Source of the DNA: Candidatus Binatia bacterium
GTDB lineage: Bacteria; Desulfobacterota; Binatia; UBA12015
Assembly: GCA_029243485.1 (NCBI GenBank)
Contig: JAQWRY010000073.1
Location: 62,001-126,000 of the forward strand
Length of the DNA: 64,000 bases
Direction of reading: 5' to 3'
The notes under the pieces were generated by a model. The model was not told the origin of the DNA, did not search any database, and saw only the letters and a list, made by a program, of their open reading frames with translations. Below, piece by piece: positions 18,222-27,852 of this stretch (positions are counted from its first letter, which is position 1; the number at the start of each line of letters is the position of its first letter). Position numbers and translations under genes: made by a program.

Positions 18222-19072
18222 GGGGTCTGCTCCTCGCGCTCGAGTCGCGCGGCGAGGGCCGATGCGGCCCCGATGTGCTCGTCGGTGAACTCGAAGTGAA
18301 CGGGCCCGGCGTCGAAGCTGGCGCGGTCGGAGACGGCGAGCTTCTGCAGCCCTTGGGCGGGGAAGGCGAAGACCGTGGTCTCGTCCCTCCGGGGCGGGAC
18401 TGCGTTCCGACGTCCGGTTCGGCGGCGACGTGAGGTGTTCTGCTCGACGACGGGAGCCTCTCCGGTCCATTGCCCGATCTGCAGTTGGGCGGTCGTGGCG
18501 GATCCCAGCGGTGCCCGTACGCCCTGGCGGTTCAGGCTGATCCAGACCTGCTCGGGACGTCCTCCTCTCGAAGGCGATGCCCGCAGTTGGATGAACTCAC
18601 GCAGAGGGAGGAGGCCGGTGTCCGGAACGGTACGGTACCACGGAGTTCCGATGACCGTCGTGGCCCCGGCGTCGTTGCGGCTGACGGAGAGCGACACGCG
18701 CTTCATCGGGACGTACTCGCCTTCGACGGTGCTGGTTCCGGCGGAGTCCGCGGGACCTGCCGCCGTTTCCGCCGCCGGGGCCGCGCCCGCTGTGGCGGCA
18801 TCGTCGGCGGCTTTCGCCGCGTCCGCCGAAGCCGCTGCGGCCGCAGCGCGGAGCTCGCCGAGTTCCGCGCGCAACCGTTCGTTCTCGGCTTGCAGTAGGG
18901 CGTTCTCGTCCGCGTCGTCCGCGTCTTGGGCGAAGGCCGGTAGGGGCGTCACGGCGATGCCGCCCATGACCCCGACGACCATAGCGACCGCGCAGAGCCC
19001 GCTGCCAGCCGGCCGCAGACTCCGCCTCGCCCTCTCCCAGACTCCGTGTGCCGACCCCATCTTGGGATCCAT
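18218..19072 (-). CDS. Exported coiled-coil protein of unknown function, coupled to EF-hand protein
   Basis: About 284 residues from the ATG at 19072 (an ATG at 19147 would add 25 Arg-rich residues). A signal peptide ends near AFA-QDADD; then a short coiled coil (NALLQAENERLRAELGELR), an Ala-rich linker, and a beta-rich C-terminal domain with TVIGTPWYRTVPDTGLLPLREFIQL and GQWTGEAP segments. No family recognised. ATGA overlap with the EF-hand gene suggests a two-component extracytoplasmic unit in which Ca2+ sensing modulates this protein (inference). Confidence 0.65.
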   Translation of the reverse strand: MDPKMGSAHGVWERARRSLRPAGSGLCAVAMVVGVMGGIAVTPLPAFAQDADDADENALLQAENERLRAELGELRAAAAAASADAAKAADDAATAGAAPAAETAAGPADSAGTSTVEGEYVPMKRVSLSVSRNDAGATTVIGTPWYRTVPDTGLLPLREFIQLRASPSRGGRPEQVWISLNRQGVRAPLGSATTAQLQIGQWTGEAPVVEQNTSRRRRTGRRNAVPPRRDETTVFAFPAQGLQKLAVSDRASFDAGPVHFEFTDEHIGAASALAARLEREEQTP

Positions 19073-19192
19073 AGCATTCGAGGGGACATTTCGGCAGTCC
19101 AATCGCGAATCCGGACCTCGAAAAGGCCGATACGGGTTGCGGTACATTGGGACTCAACACAGCGACTGACCAATCTGACCCTGGAGTCCCGA

Positions 19193-19459
19193 ATGTTCTT
19201 CCTCTTGCGCCGCCTGGCGATCGGCCTGTGCCTGGCTCTGCTCTGCGTATTCGCGCCAGGCGCATACGCAGCCGAATGTGGTGACTCAGTCCCGTGCGAC
19301 TGCGGTGACTCCGTCGGTGCTTCGACAACGCTCACGGCCGACATCGACGGCTGCAGTCGCACCGGCCGCGAGGTCGAGATCAAGAAGAGCGACGGCGTGA
19401 AGCCGGTCGGCAACGTGATCGACCTGCCGACCACTGGCCTCGGCGTCGTCGTGCGGTAG
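19193..19459 (+). CDS. Short secreted protein, probably a truncated beta-helix protein
   Basis: 88 residues from the ATG at 19193. A signal peptide (FFLLRRLAIGLCLALLCVFAPGAYA) is followed by ECGDSVPCDCGDSV and TLTADIDGCSRTG. This Cys/Gly/Asp opening (CDCGDxV...TLTxDxxxC) resembles the start of large parallel beta-helix secreted proteins. Only about 60 mature residues remain, against several hundred expected, and the C-terminus abruptly becomes NVIDLPTTGLGVVVR, so an internal deletion of a longer gene is likely. Could instead be a genuine short Cys-rich protein. Confidence 0.4.
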   Translation: MFFLLRRLAIGLCLALLCVFAPGAYAAECGDSVPCDCGDSVGASTTLTADIDGCSRTGREVEIKKSDGVKPVGNVIDLPTTGLGVVVR

Positions 19460-19465
19460 CTTCGG

Positions 19466-20119
19466 CTAGCCCTTGTCGACGTGCTCCATGAGCAGGTGAG
19501 CGAACCAGCGTCGGAAGCGTGCGTCGACCTGGCTGTGCTCGGGGGTTCCGGCGTTCCAGATTCCGCCGGTGAGTGAGTCGCCGAGGACGGCGGCAGCAGC
19601 CAGTCGGGCGATGAAGAACGAGTCCTCGCGAGTCGGTGGTTTGAGCCCGTTCGTCTCGGCGTGTTCGCAGCGCCGGCGGTGCAGCAGGTCGGCGACGTGG
19701 TCGAGCAGGGCGCGGGCTTCGGTGCGGGACTCGGAGGAGAGCGCGCGCCAGGCGATCAGGCGCGCGGTCCCGCTGTCGCCGAGAGTCGAGAAGACGTGCT
19801 CGATGATGTGCTCGGCGGAGCTCTCGTTCGCGGGCGCTGCCGACAGCGCATCGACCAGGTCTCCCACCAGCCGCTCCGTGATCCGAAGCCCCAACGCACG
19901 GGTGAGGCCGTCGCGGCTCTCGAAGTGGTGCAGGATAGTAGGGTGCGAGATGCCCACGTCTGCCGCTATGTCCTGAAGTCGGATGGCCTCGGGCCCGCCG
20001 GCCTTCAGGCGACCCTCGGCGGCATCGAGGATCAGTGTGCGTGCCTCGGCCGCGGTCCGGCGCACCCGCCGTGTCGTCGGCTCGGTTCGCGTCGTCTTTT
20101 TCTTCACCGGGGGCGCCAT
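19466..20119 (-). CDS. TetR-family transcriptional regulator
   Basis: 217 residues. A basic leader (VKKKTTRTEPTTRRVRR) precedes the TetR_N HTH (about 24-68): LILDAAEGRLKAGGPEAIRLQDIAADVGISHPTILHHF. The C-terminal ligand-binding domain is unassigned. It is divergent from the Coq4-family gene with 94 nt between the starts, and a 10-nt palindrome sits on the putative -10 of the coq4 promoter, so it most likely represses coq4 and itself. Confidence 0.9.
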   Translation of the reverse strand: MAPPVKKKTTRTEPTTRRVRRTAAEARTLILDAAEGRLKAGGPEAIRLQDIAADVGISHPTILHHFESRDGLTRALGLRITERLVGDLVDALSAAPANESSAEHIIEHVFSTLGDSGTARLIAWRALSSESRTEARALLDHVADLLHRRRCEHAETNGLKPPTREDSFFIARLAAAAVLGDSLTGGIWNAGTPEHSQVDARFRRWFAHLLMEHVDKG

Positions 20120-20125
20120 GGGTTA

Positions 20126-20158
20126 TTGACAGGACTGTAGATATGGTGTTGTATACAA
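20126..20158 (+). promoter_or_regulatory. coq4-like promoter with overlapping TetR-type operator
   Basis: TTGACA at 20126-20131, a 17-nt spacer, and TTGTAT at 20149-20154. The -10 is the left part of a perfect 10-nt palindrome, TTGTATACAA (20149-20158). TGTAGAT also occurs twice as a direct repeat flanking it (near 20136 and 20162). An A+T-rich island in a GC-rich genome, it is the best operator candidate for the adjacent TetR protein. Confidence 0.55.
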
Positions 20159-20213
20159 TCTTGTAGATTAGATGTGTGACCGAGGGAAGTCCCTCGGGGG
20201 AAGGATACAAACC

Positions 20214-20939
20214 ATGGCTCGACAATCGGCACAAAGCGGCAGGATTCGCCCGCTCGACGCACTTCGCGGAATCCGCGGCCTGCTTCGCGACCCCGATGAC
20301 ACGGAAAAGGTCTTCGACATTATCGATGCGCTGTCGGGCCGCTCGCTGGAGCGTACCTTCGGGCGGTTCCGCCGAACGGAAACGGGGGCGCGCTTGCTCG
20401 CAGAGCAGCCGGATCTCGTCGCCGTTCTAAGCGACCGGGATCGGCTTCTCGCGATGCCGGCTGGAACCCTCGGCCGCGCGTATGGCGAGTTCGTGTCGCG
20501 CGAGCAGATCAGCGCCGACGGTCTGATCGAGGCGAGCGAGCGGATCGCCGAGCGTGATCCCAGCATTCCCGAAGACCGCTACTGGTTCGGCGGCCGACTG
20601 CGCGACATGCACGACCTCTGGCACGTCGTGACCGGCTACAACCGGGATCTGGTCGGCGAGGCCTCCCTGCTCGCGTTCTCCTATGCTCAGATCCAAAACC
20701 CGGGCATCGGGTTCATCGTGCTGGTTGCTTACCTGCGTGCGGGCAGCAAGGACATTCGCTGGGCGAGACCGATGATCCGCGACGGGTACGAGCGCGGGAA
20801 GCGCGCCGAGTGGCTCCCCTCCCAGGATTGGGAAGCGCTCCTCTCGAAGCCTCTCGAAGAAGTTCGACGAGATCTCTGCGTAGGCGTTCCGCCGCAATAC
20901 GAAGAGGTTCGGTCCGAGGGTGCTCCGGCGCTCGCCTGA
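20214..20939 (+). CDS. Coq4-family protein
   Basis: 241 residues from the ATG at 20214, downstream of a GGGGGAAGGA purine run. The Coq4 metal-site motif is intact: H133-D134 and H137 in MHDLWHVVTG plus E149 (HDxxHx11E). In eukaryotes Coq4 supports ubiquinone ring decarboxylation and hydroxylation and organises the CoQ synthome; in bacteria this fold is widespread outside Ubi loci and of uncertain role. Here it is controlled by a TetR regulator and has no ubi neighbour, while the same genome makes menaquinone. Family call strong, role open. Confidence 0.85.
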   Translation: MARQSAQSGRIRPLDALRGIRGLLRDPDDTEKVFDIIDALSGRSLERTFGRFRRTETGARLLAEQPDLVAVLSDRDRLLAMPAGTLGRAYGEFVSREQISADGLIEASERIAERDPSIPEDRYWFGGRLRDMHDLWHVVTGYNRDLVGEASLLAFSYAQIQNPGIGFIVLVAYLRAGSKDIRWARPMIRDGYERGKRAEWLPSQDWEALLSKPLEEVRRDLCVGVPPQYEEVRSEGAPALA

Positions 20940-21026
20940 CCAACACGCACTTTTTTCTCCCGATCACGTATCCTTTCGGCCTCGGCGCGCGTCGTGCCAT
21001 GTGCGAGCCGCAAGGATGCCATCGTG

Positions 21027-21287
21027 ATGGAGAACGCCGGAATCACCCAGGACCTGCGAGACGGGCTGCGCGCTGCCTGGCAACGCTGTATCGACATGGC
21101 CGTGCCGCTGCGGCCTGTCCTCCACGGGTACTGAGGCACCCTGACGCGCGACGCGAGCGCGAAGCCGTTCGAGCTCGCACCACAGGAACGAGCGGCCGTG
21201 CTCTTGAAGGACGTGTTCGAGCTGAGCCTCCCCGCGATCGCCGATGTCCTCGGCACGACTGCCGGGGCGGTAAAGGCCGCCCTCCTG
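21027..21287 (+). pseudogene. RNA polymerase ECF sigma factor remnant (internal deletion and stop)
   Basis: From ATG 21027 the frame reads AAWQRCIDMAVPLRPVLHGY, then TGA, then LTRDASAKPFELAPQERAAVLLKDVFELSLPAIADVLGTT ending in AGAVKAAL. This is the start of an ECF sigma (region 2 normally begins with a ...LRPxLxRYCRxLTG... helix) joined to region 4, with the bulk of region 2 missing. The TGA sits where a Cys codon (TGC) is usual after HRY/HGY. The helix-turn-helix of region 4 is intact up to the point where an ABC permease fragment begins in the same frame. Confidence 0.65.
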
Positions 21288-21500
21288 CTCCTCGGCTTTG
21301 AGGTGTTGTTGTATTTCGCGATCGGGGTCACGCTCCTCGTCGGCGCGGCCGGCGTGATGAATGTGATGTTCGTGATTGTGACCGTGCGGACCCGTGAGAT
21401 CGGACTCCGCAAGGCCATCGGTGGATCCAATGGTTCGATCTTCGCGCAGTTCCTCGTGGAGTCCATGTTCATCACGCTCGTTTCCGGTGGCTTCGCCGGG
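21288..21500 (+). pseudogene. MacB/FtsX-type ABC permease fragment fused to the sigma remnant
   Basis: About 70 codons, in frame with the preceding sigma fragment, encode AIGVTLLVGAAGVMNVMFVI and TVRTREIGLRKAIGGSNGS. This is the conserved TM2-loop-TM3 part of MacB-type permeases (compare GGIGIMNVLLVAVSERTREIG in the intact gene at 10413-11645). Nothing N-terminal of this segment remains and sequence identity is lost soon after SGGFAG. It is divergent enough from the intact MacB gene not to be a recent copy of it. Confidence 0.65.
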
Positions 21501-21709
21501 CACCGGAGTGTCGGTGGGCGAGAGCGTTGCGACGATCCGGCGACTCGCCTCGGAGGACGCACGGCCGGGCCACACCGAAGCCACTGTGGCGGGGCTCGCG
21601 GAGATCGAGCGCTTCGCCTTGTACTAGGGGTTGCCGCTCGTCTCGGTCGGCGACCTGACGCGCTGGCTCTAGAATGCGCTCGGACCAAGTCGATCTGCGC
21701 GGCGGTACG
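21501..21709. other. Non-coding or decayed stretch between permease fragment and ABC-F gene
   Basis: A short open segment (ending in TAG near 21627) reads SEDARPGHTEATVAGLAEIERFALY and may be another gene tail that I cannot assign. No promoter or hairpin is obvious. Together with 21027-21500 this makes about 0.7 kb of broken coding fragments. Confidence 0.35.
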
Positions 21710-23425
<1,716 letters not shown>

Positions 23426-23495
23426 GAGCGGGTCGCCCGCCCGTCGCCGAAGTGCGTTGATCGGCTCGAGGCTGGGCTACGAAACTACCGAGCGG

Positions 23496-23889
23496 ATGCG
23501 TCCTCTCATCGTTGGGCTGTGCCTGCTTCTGGGGCCCCTCGGGGCGCCAGCGCAAGCCGCCCGGAACGTGGCCTTTCCCGGGGCGGTGGGATTTGCGGCG
23601 GAGACTTTCGGCGGTCGTGGAGGGGACGTGTTCCTCGTGACGACCCTCGCCGACGACGGTCCAAGGAGCCTGTGCGAAGGCATCGACTCACAGGCGGGGC
23701 CGCGCATGATCGATCTTGCCTAAGCGCTCCGCATTCGCGGGAAGTCGCACCTGACGCTCGCGGGGCAGACCTCGGCCGGTGAGATCACGACGCGGGCTCG
23801 AACCGGGCGATCCCGCGGACCGCAACGACTACGAGGTCCGCCGGAAGTACACGAACCTCGAGGTCTACCTGCACACGCTGACGCGCTGA
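23496..23889 (+). pseudogene. Secreted pectate-lyase-like gene, internally deleted
   Basis: From ATG 23496: a signal peptide (LIVGLCLLLGPLGAPAQA), then VAFPGAVGFAAETFGGRGGD and VFLVTTLADDGPRSL, the classic opening of family-1-like pectate lyases. The frame stops at 23720, then continues as HLTLAGQTSAGE. The last 90 bases, in another frame, encode NDYEVRRKYTNLEVYLHTLTR before TGA at 23889, the typical C-terminal tail of the same proteins (YTNLEEYLN). About 250-300 central codons including the catalytic beta-helix are missing. Confidence 0.75.
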
Positions 23890-23892
23890 GCG

Positions 23893-24822
23893 TCAGCTAC
23901 CGGCCGAGGCAGTGCGGCGGCGGGCGCGCCACTGCGCGCGCTCGAGGTCTTCTTCCTGCGAAAGGAAGTTGAAGATCCGTCGGATGTAGCGGAAAGCGCC
24001 GCCGTATCGGGCAAACTCGGCGGGGTGGATCAGCACCGCCTCGAGCGGCATCGGGTCGTCCTCGGTCTTCGCGACCCGCAGGATGCAGGCGTAGCAGGGC
24101 GCTTGTATGCGTCCGCGATCGATCATGTATGTGAGGTACGCACCGGCCTGGACCTTGTGGGACACACCGATCGACTTTGAGGTCTTCCAGTCGACCAGGA
24201 GCGGCACGCGCGAGCCGGGCCGCTCTTTGACCTCGTACTTCCGGTTCCAGGTCGACCTGGCCAAGAGGCGATCGAGGTCGGCGGTGCCGAACGCGTCTGC
24301 GGTGCCGGCCGACCAGATGCGCTCGTCCTCACTCCAGAGACGTTCTTCGATGCCTTCGGGGTCGGGTTCGAACGCGATGGCTTCGAGCCAATCCTTCGCG
24401 AGGCCGGCCGCGCGCGTGACGAGCGGCTCGGGCTCCGGCTCGTCGGTTCGATCGAGACCGGGGAGGGCGGCCTTCTCGCGGAGATGGTCTTCGAGAAGCG
24501 CGTGCGTGGCTGTTCCGAAGTCCGCGGCCACCTGCTTCTGGACGTCGCACGCGAGGTCGCGGCCGAGGCGCTTCTTCACGTCTCGGAGAACGGCCTTCGT
24601 CCGCACTTCGTCGAGATGCTTGCCGAGCACCGCGGCGACTTCTTCGAGGACCTTTTGGCGCTCGAGCTTGGCGGCCCACGTGGTGAGAAAGGGCTTGCCG
24701 ATGCCTCGATCGATCACGGTGGTCGTGCGGGGCATGGGGCGGCGCTCCCCGTCGAGGACGTAGAAGTCTGCATCGGCGTGGGGGAGCTTGGGCTTACGGG
24801 GGCCGTTGCTGGCTTCGCTCAT
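23893..24822 (-). CDS. Stand-alone RecB-type PD-(D/E)XK nuclease
   Basis: 309 residues. The catalytic core is complete: G103-T-A-T-H107-x3-E111 (motif I), E-rich region near 161, G173-T-A-D176 (motif II), D211-W-K213 (motif III), and Q225-x3-Y229. This order is that of RecB/AddB/Cas4-type nucleases, but no helicase domain and no four-cysteine Fe-S cluster are present. It stands alone between a decayed pectate lyase and a divergent subtilase, with no cas genes or phage genes nearby. Likely a DNA exonuclease in repair or defence; phage-type exonucleases share this fold. A TATGGA -10 ends 6 nt before the ATG. Confidence 0.8.
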   Translation of the reverse strand: MSEASNGPRKPKLPHADADFYVLDGERRPMPRTTTVIDRGIGKPFLTTWAAKLERQKVLEEVAAVLGKHLDEVRTKAVLRDVKKRLGRDLACDVQKQVAADFGTATHALLEDHLREKAALPGLDRTDEPEPEPLVTRAAGLAKDWLEAIAFEPDPEGIEERLWSEDERIWSAGTADAFGTADLDRLLARSTWNRKYEVKERPGSRVPLLVDWKTSKSIGVSHKVQAGAYLTYMIDRGRIQAPCYACILRVAKTEDDPMPLEAVLIHPAEFARYGGAFRYIRRIFNFLSQEEDLERAQWRARRRTASAGS

Positions 24823-24828
24823 GGGCGA

Positions 24829-24834
24829 TCCATA
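24829..24834 (-). promoter_or_regulatory. -10 element of the nuclease gene, leaderless spacing
   Basis: On the minus strand TATGGA is followed by 6 nt and then the ATG at 24822. In the same 62-nt gap the plus strand carries CACAAT (24872-24877) 7 nt before the ATG at 24885. No convincing -35 for the minus-strand gene. Confidence 0.35.
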
Positions 24835-24884
24835 GAGACATGGGCAGGTTTCAACTCCAAACGGACTCGGTCACAATCTGCCTG

Positions 24885-26579
24885 ATGTTGCCTCTTCTAC
24901 TCGCGATCATCGCCGGTCTCGCGGCCGTTCCGCATATCGCGTGCGCCGCGGAGAGCACGGAGATCGCCGTCCTCCTGCGCGACCGCGCGGGGCGCGACGC
25001 GGACCTCGACCTGCGCCCGCTCGAGCCGGCCGAGGTTGAGCTTCTGGAGGCCGCCGCAGCGGTCGGTCTCCTGCCGACCCGGCTGCAGGACAACGGGGCA
25101 CAAGTCCTGGCGGTATCGGGCGGCGCCGATGGTCCGCGCCTTCGTGCCTTGCTCGCCGGCCTGCGAGGCTTGCCCGAGGTCGTCTACGCGGATCGAGTCA
25201 TCAGAGTGGAGGAGGCGACCCCGCCGCCGGGTGGGACGCTCGATCGCATCATCGTGAAGCTCCGGGATCCGGCCTCGCGCGACGCCTCGGATGCCGCGCG
25301 TCCCATGCCGCAGGAGAAGGTTCGGGAGCTCAGTCGGATTGCCGGCGTGTCCCTTTTCCACGAGCGGCCGGTCTCCGGCGGTGCGTACGCACTGCGACTG
25401 TTCCAGAAGATGCCCGATGCATCGGTCACGGCCATCGCGAAGCGGTTGTCGCAGGATCCGTCCGTCGCCTACGCCGAGCCGACCGTGCGGGGCCGTTTTC
25501 AGGCGCGCCCGAACGATCCTCTGTACGCCGACCAGTGGCCTCTCTTCGATAGCGCCGGCGGCGTGAATGCTCCGGGCGCTTGGAAGCGGACCCGAGGGAG
25601 CGCGGACGTCGTCGTCGCGATTCTGGATTCAGGGATTCGGCCGGAGCATCCGGACCTGCGTGGACGGTTGTTACCCGGCTATGACTTCGTGAGCGACGTG
25701 CGCCGCTCGAACGACTTCGACGGTCGGGACGCGGATCCGACGGATCCCGGTGATGCGACGTTCTCCGCGGAGTGCGCGATCGGCGCCCCGGCGACGGTCT
25801 CTACGTGGCACGGGACGCACGTCGCCGGAACGGTCGGTGCGGCGACCGACAACCGTACGGGCGTCGCCGGGGTTGATTGGAAGGCGAGGATTCTTCCCGT
25901 GCGGGTGGGGGCGAAGTGCGGCATCGATCCGATCGACCTCGTCGATGCGATCCGCTGGTCCGCGGGTGCTCTGGAACCCGGTGTCCGGATCGCCGACGTG
26001 GGGCCGGGGCCGGCGACCCCAGCGCGCATCCTGAACCTCAGCATGGAGTTCCCCGGTGCCTGCCCTCAGTCGCTGCAGGACGCGATCACGGACGCGGTCG
26101 CCGCCGGCGCCCTCGTCGTCGCGGCGGCCGGGAACGCCGGCCAGCCCGCGGGCGGCTTCCATCCTGCCAACTGCCAAGGCGTGCTCGTCGTGCACGGGAA
26201 CGACGCCGCAGGCGCACACGCGGCGTATTCGAACTATGGCGATGTCGACGTGTCGGCGCCCGGCGGGTCGACGTCGATGGACGTACGGCGCGGAATCCTC
26301 TCGACGGTAGTCGCCGGACGCAAGACCGCCGGCGCACCCGACTACGCGTTCAAAGAGGGCACGAGCATGGCGGCGCCGATGGTCGCCGGCGTTGCTTCCC
26401 TGGCGCTCTCCGTCGCCCCGGACCTGACCCCCGGGAACCTGCACACTCTTCTCGAAGCCACGTCTCGGCCGTTTCCGGTCGGGACCGGCGCGGACTGTTC
26501 CGATTCCGGCAGCCGCTCGTGTGGTGCGGGGATCGTTGATGCGGGGGCGGCGGTCGCCGCGGCGGCTGCCGTGGATTGA
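24885..26579 (+). CDS. Secreted subtilisin-family (S8) serine protease
   Basis: 564 residues from the ATG at 24885 (an ATG at 24840 would add 15). A signal sequence (MLPLLLAIIAGLAAVPHIACA) precedes a propeptide of about 170 residues. The catalytic triad is complete: D248 in VVVAILDSGIRPEHPDL, H309 in HGTHVAGTVG, and S494 in FKEGTSMAAPMVAG. The Ca/oxyanion Asn is in AAAGNAGQPAGG. The layout is that of secreted bacterial S8A proteases with an I9-like pro-region. I prefer 24885 because CACAAT lies 7 nt upstream and 24840 would place the promoter inside the divergent nuclease gene. Confidence 0.92.
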   Translation: MLPLLLAIIAGLAAVPHIACAAESTEIAVLLRDRAGRDADLDLRPLEPAEVELLEAAAAVGLLPTRLQDNGAQVLAVSGGADGPRLRALLAGLRGLPEVVYADRVIRVEEATPPPGGTLDRIIVKLRDPASRDASDAARPMPQEKVRELSRIAGVSLFHERPVSGGAYALRLFQKMPDASVTAIAKRLSQDPSVAYAEPTVRGRFQARPNDPLYADQWPLFDSAGGVNAPGAWKRTRGSADVVVAILDSGIRPEHPDLRGRLLPGYDFVSDVRRSNDFDGRDADPTDPGDATFSAECAIGAPATVSTWHGTHVAGTVGAATDNRTGVAGVDWKARILPVRVGAKCGIDPIDLVDAIRWSAGALEPGVRIADVGPGPATPARILNLSMEFPGACPQSLQDAITDAVAAGALVVAAAGNAGQPAGGFHPANCQGVLVVHGNDAAGAHAAYSNYGDVDVSAPGGSTSMDVRRGILSTVVAGRKTAGAPDYAFKEGTSMAAPMVAGVASLALSVAPDLTPGNLHTLLEATSRPFPVGTGADCSDSGSRSCGAGIVDAGAAVAAAAAVD

Positions 26580-26608
26580 CCTGCCGGTCGGTGCGGTGAA
26601 TCTGGCCG

Positions 26609-26643
26609 TTGGCGGGCGGCCTCGCAGATGGCAGGATCTTTCG
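26609..26643 (+). promoter_or_regulatory. Putative leaderless promoter for the lipoprotein hydrolase
   Basis: TTGGCG at 26609-26614, a 17-nt spacer, CAGGAT at 26632-26637, then 6 nt to the ATG at 26644. There is no Shine-Dalgarno. Same geometry as upstream of 738 and 56806. Confidence 0.5.
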
Positions 26644-27762
26644 ATGCTACCGACCGTTCGTCGTGCCCGTGCTTGCCTGATTCTCCTCTTCGCCGTCACA
26701 GTCGTCGCTGGCTGTGGTGACAGTGCGACGACCGGAAGCAGTTCGTCGCCCGGGGGCGCCCCCGTCGCGGCGGCGGATCCCGCGCAGCCGGGGCCGTATC
26801 CCGTCGGCGTCACGCGAATCGAACTGTACGACGAAGCGCGCGATCGCGTCGTCCTCACCGAGATCTGGTACCCTGCCGCCGAATCCGCCCGCGACCAGCC
26901 TCCCGCCCCGGCGACGAGCTACCTCCCGCCGGACCTCGCCTTCCTCGCGGACAACGCGACGATTCCGCTCGTCGCTGTGCGCGACGTTTCGCTGGCTGAC
27001 GATGGGCCGTATCCGCTGATCGCGTTCTCGCACGGTTCCGGCGGGATCCGGTTCCAGAACACGTTCCAGTGCGAGCACCTGGCGAGTCATGGCTTCGTCG
27101 TGATCGCGCCGGATCACCAGGGGAACACGTTCTTCGACAGTTCGGGCACTACGGAGGGGTTGCGGGAGGCGCGACCTCTCGATGTACTTTATCTCCTCGA
27201 TCAGTTCAGCACCTTCACGTCGCAGTCGGGCAATCGATTCGAGGGGTGGATCGATCTCGACAAGGGCTTCGGCGTGACTGGACACTCCCTCGGCGCCTTC
27301 ACCTCAATGGCCGCTGCGAGCATGGACTCACGCGTCGTCGCCTCACTGCCCATGGCTCTCGGTGGGCCGGTGTCCGACACCTACGATGCGGCGACGTTGC
27401 TCATGCTGGCGACCGTCGACAACACGATCGGCCCCGAGGGCAACGCCGCCGTCCGCGCTACGTACGACCTGGTTCCGGGACCGCGGTTCCTCGCAGAATT
27501 GGTTGATGCGGGGCACTTCAGCTTCAGCTTCGCCTGTCAGACCGGACTCGGGATCGGGGATGGCGATGGCTGCGGGACGAGCACGCGGTTCGACGGCTCT
27601 CCGGTGACGTTCATCTCGGACCTGCGGGTCTGGGAGATCGTGAACACCTATTCTGCGGCGCTCTTCGGGCGCTACATCAACGGCATTCAGGAGTATGACG
27701 AATTCCTGAGTTCGACTCTCGACCCGGAGGTGAATCGGTATGTCGCCGACCCGAACCGTTGA
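26644..27762 (+). CDS. Alpha/beta-hydrolase lipoprotein (PAF-acetylhydrolase/dienelactone-hydrolase-like)
   Basis: 372 residues. A lipoprotein signal ends in the lipobox VVAGC with C24 as the lipidated residue, then a Ser/Gly linker. The hydrolase core has HGSGG (oxyanion loop) and GHSLGAFTS (nucleophile elbow); the acid and histidine are expected in the C-terminal half (DAGHFSFSF). The N-terminal strand pattern GPYPVGVTRIELYD...IWYPAAE resembles PAF acetylhydrolase-like proteins. It should hydrolyse short esters or modified lipids at the membrane surface. Confidence 0.82.
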   Translation: MLPTVRRARACLILLFAVTVVAGCGDSATTGSSSSPGGAPVAAADPAQPGPYPVGVTRIELYDEARDRVVLTEIWYPAAESARDQPPAPATSYLPPDLAFLADNATIPLVAVRDVSLADDGPYPLIAFSHGSGGIRFQNTFQCEHLASHGFVVIAPDHQGNTFFDSSGTTEGLREARPLDVLYLLDQFSTFTSQSGNRFEGWIDLDKGFGVTGHSLGAFTSMAAASMDSRVVASLPMALGGPVSDTYDAATLLMLATVDNTIGPEGNAAVRATYDLVPGPRFLAELVDAGHFSFSFACQTGLGIGDGDGCGTSTRFDGSPVTFISDLRVWEIVNTYSAALFGRYINGIQEYDEFLSSTLDPEVNRYVADPNR

Positions 27763-27852
27763 GCCGGCTCTTGACGCAACGATTGGCCGCGGGCGAGATC
27801 CGAGTCCTACCAGGCGGCCCGAGACGTCCGCGTGCACACGCCGGGTTGACTG

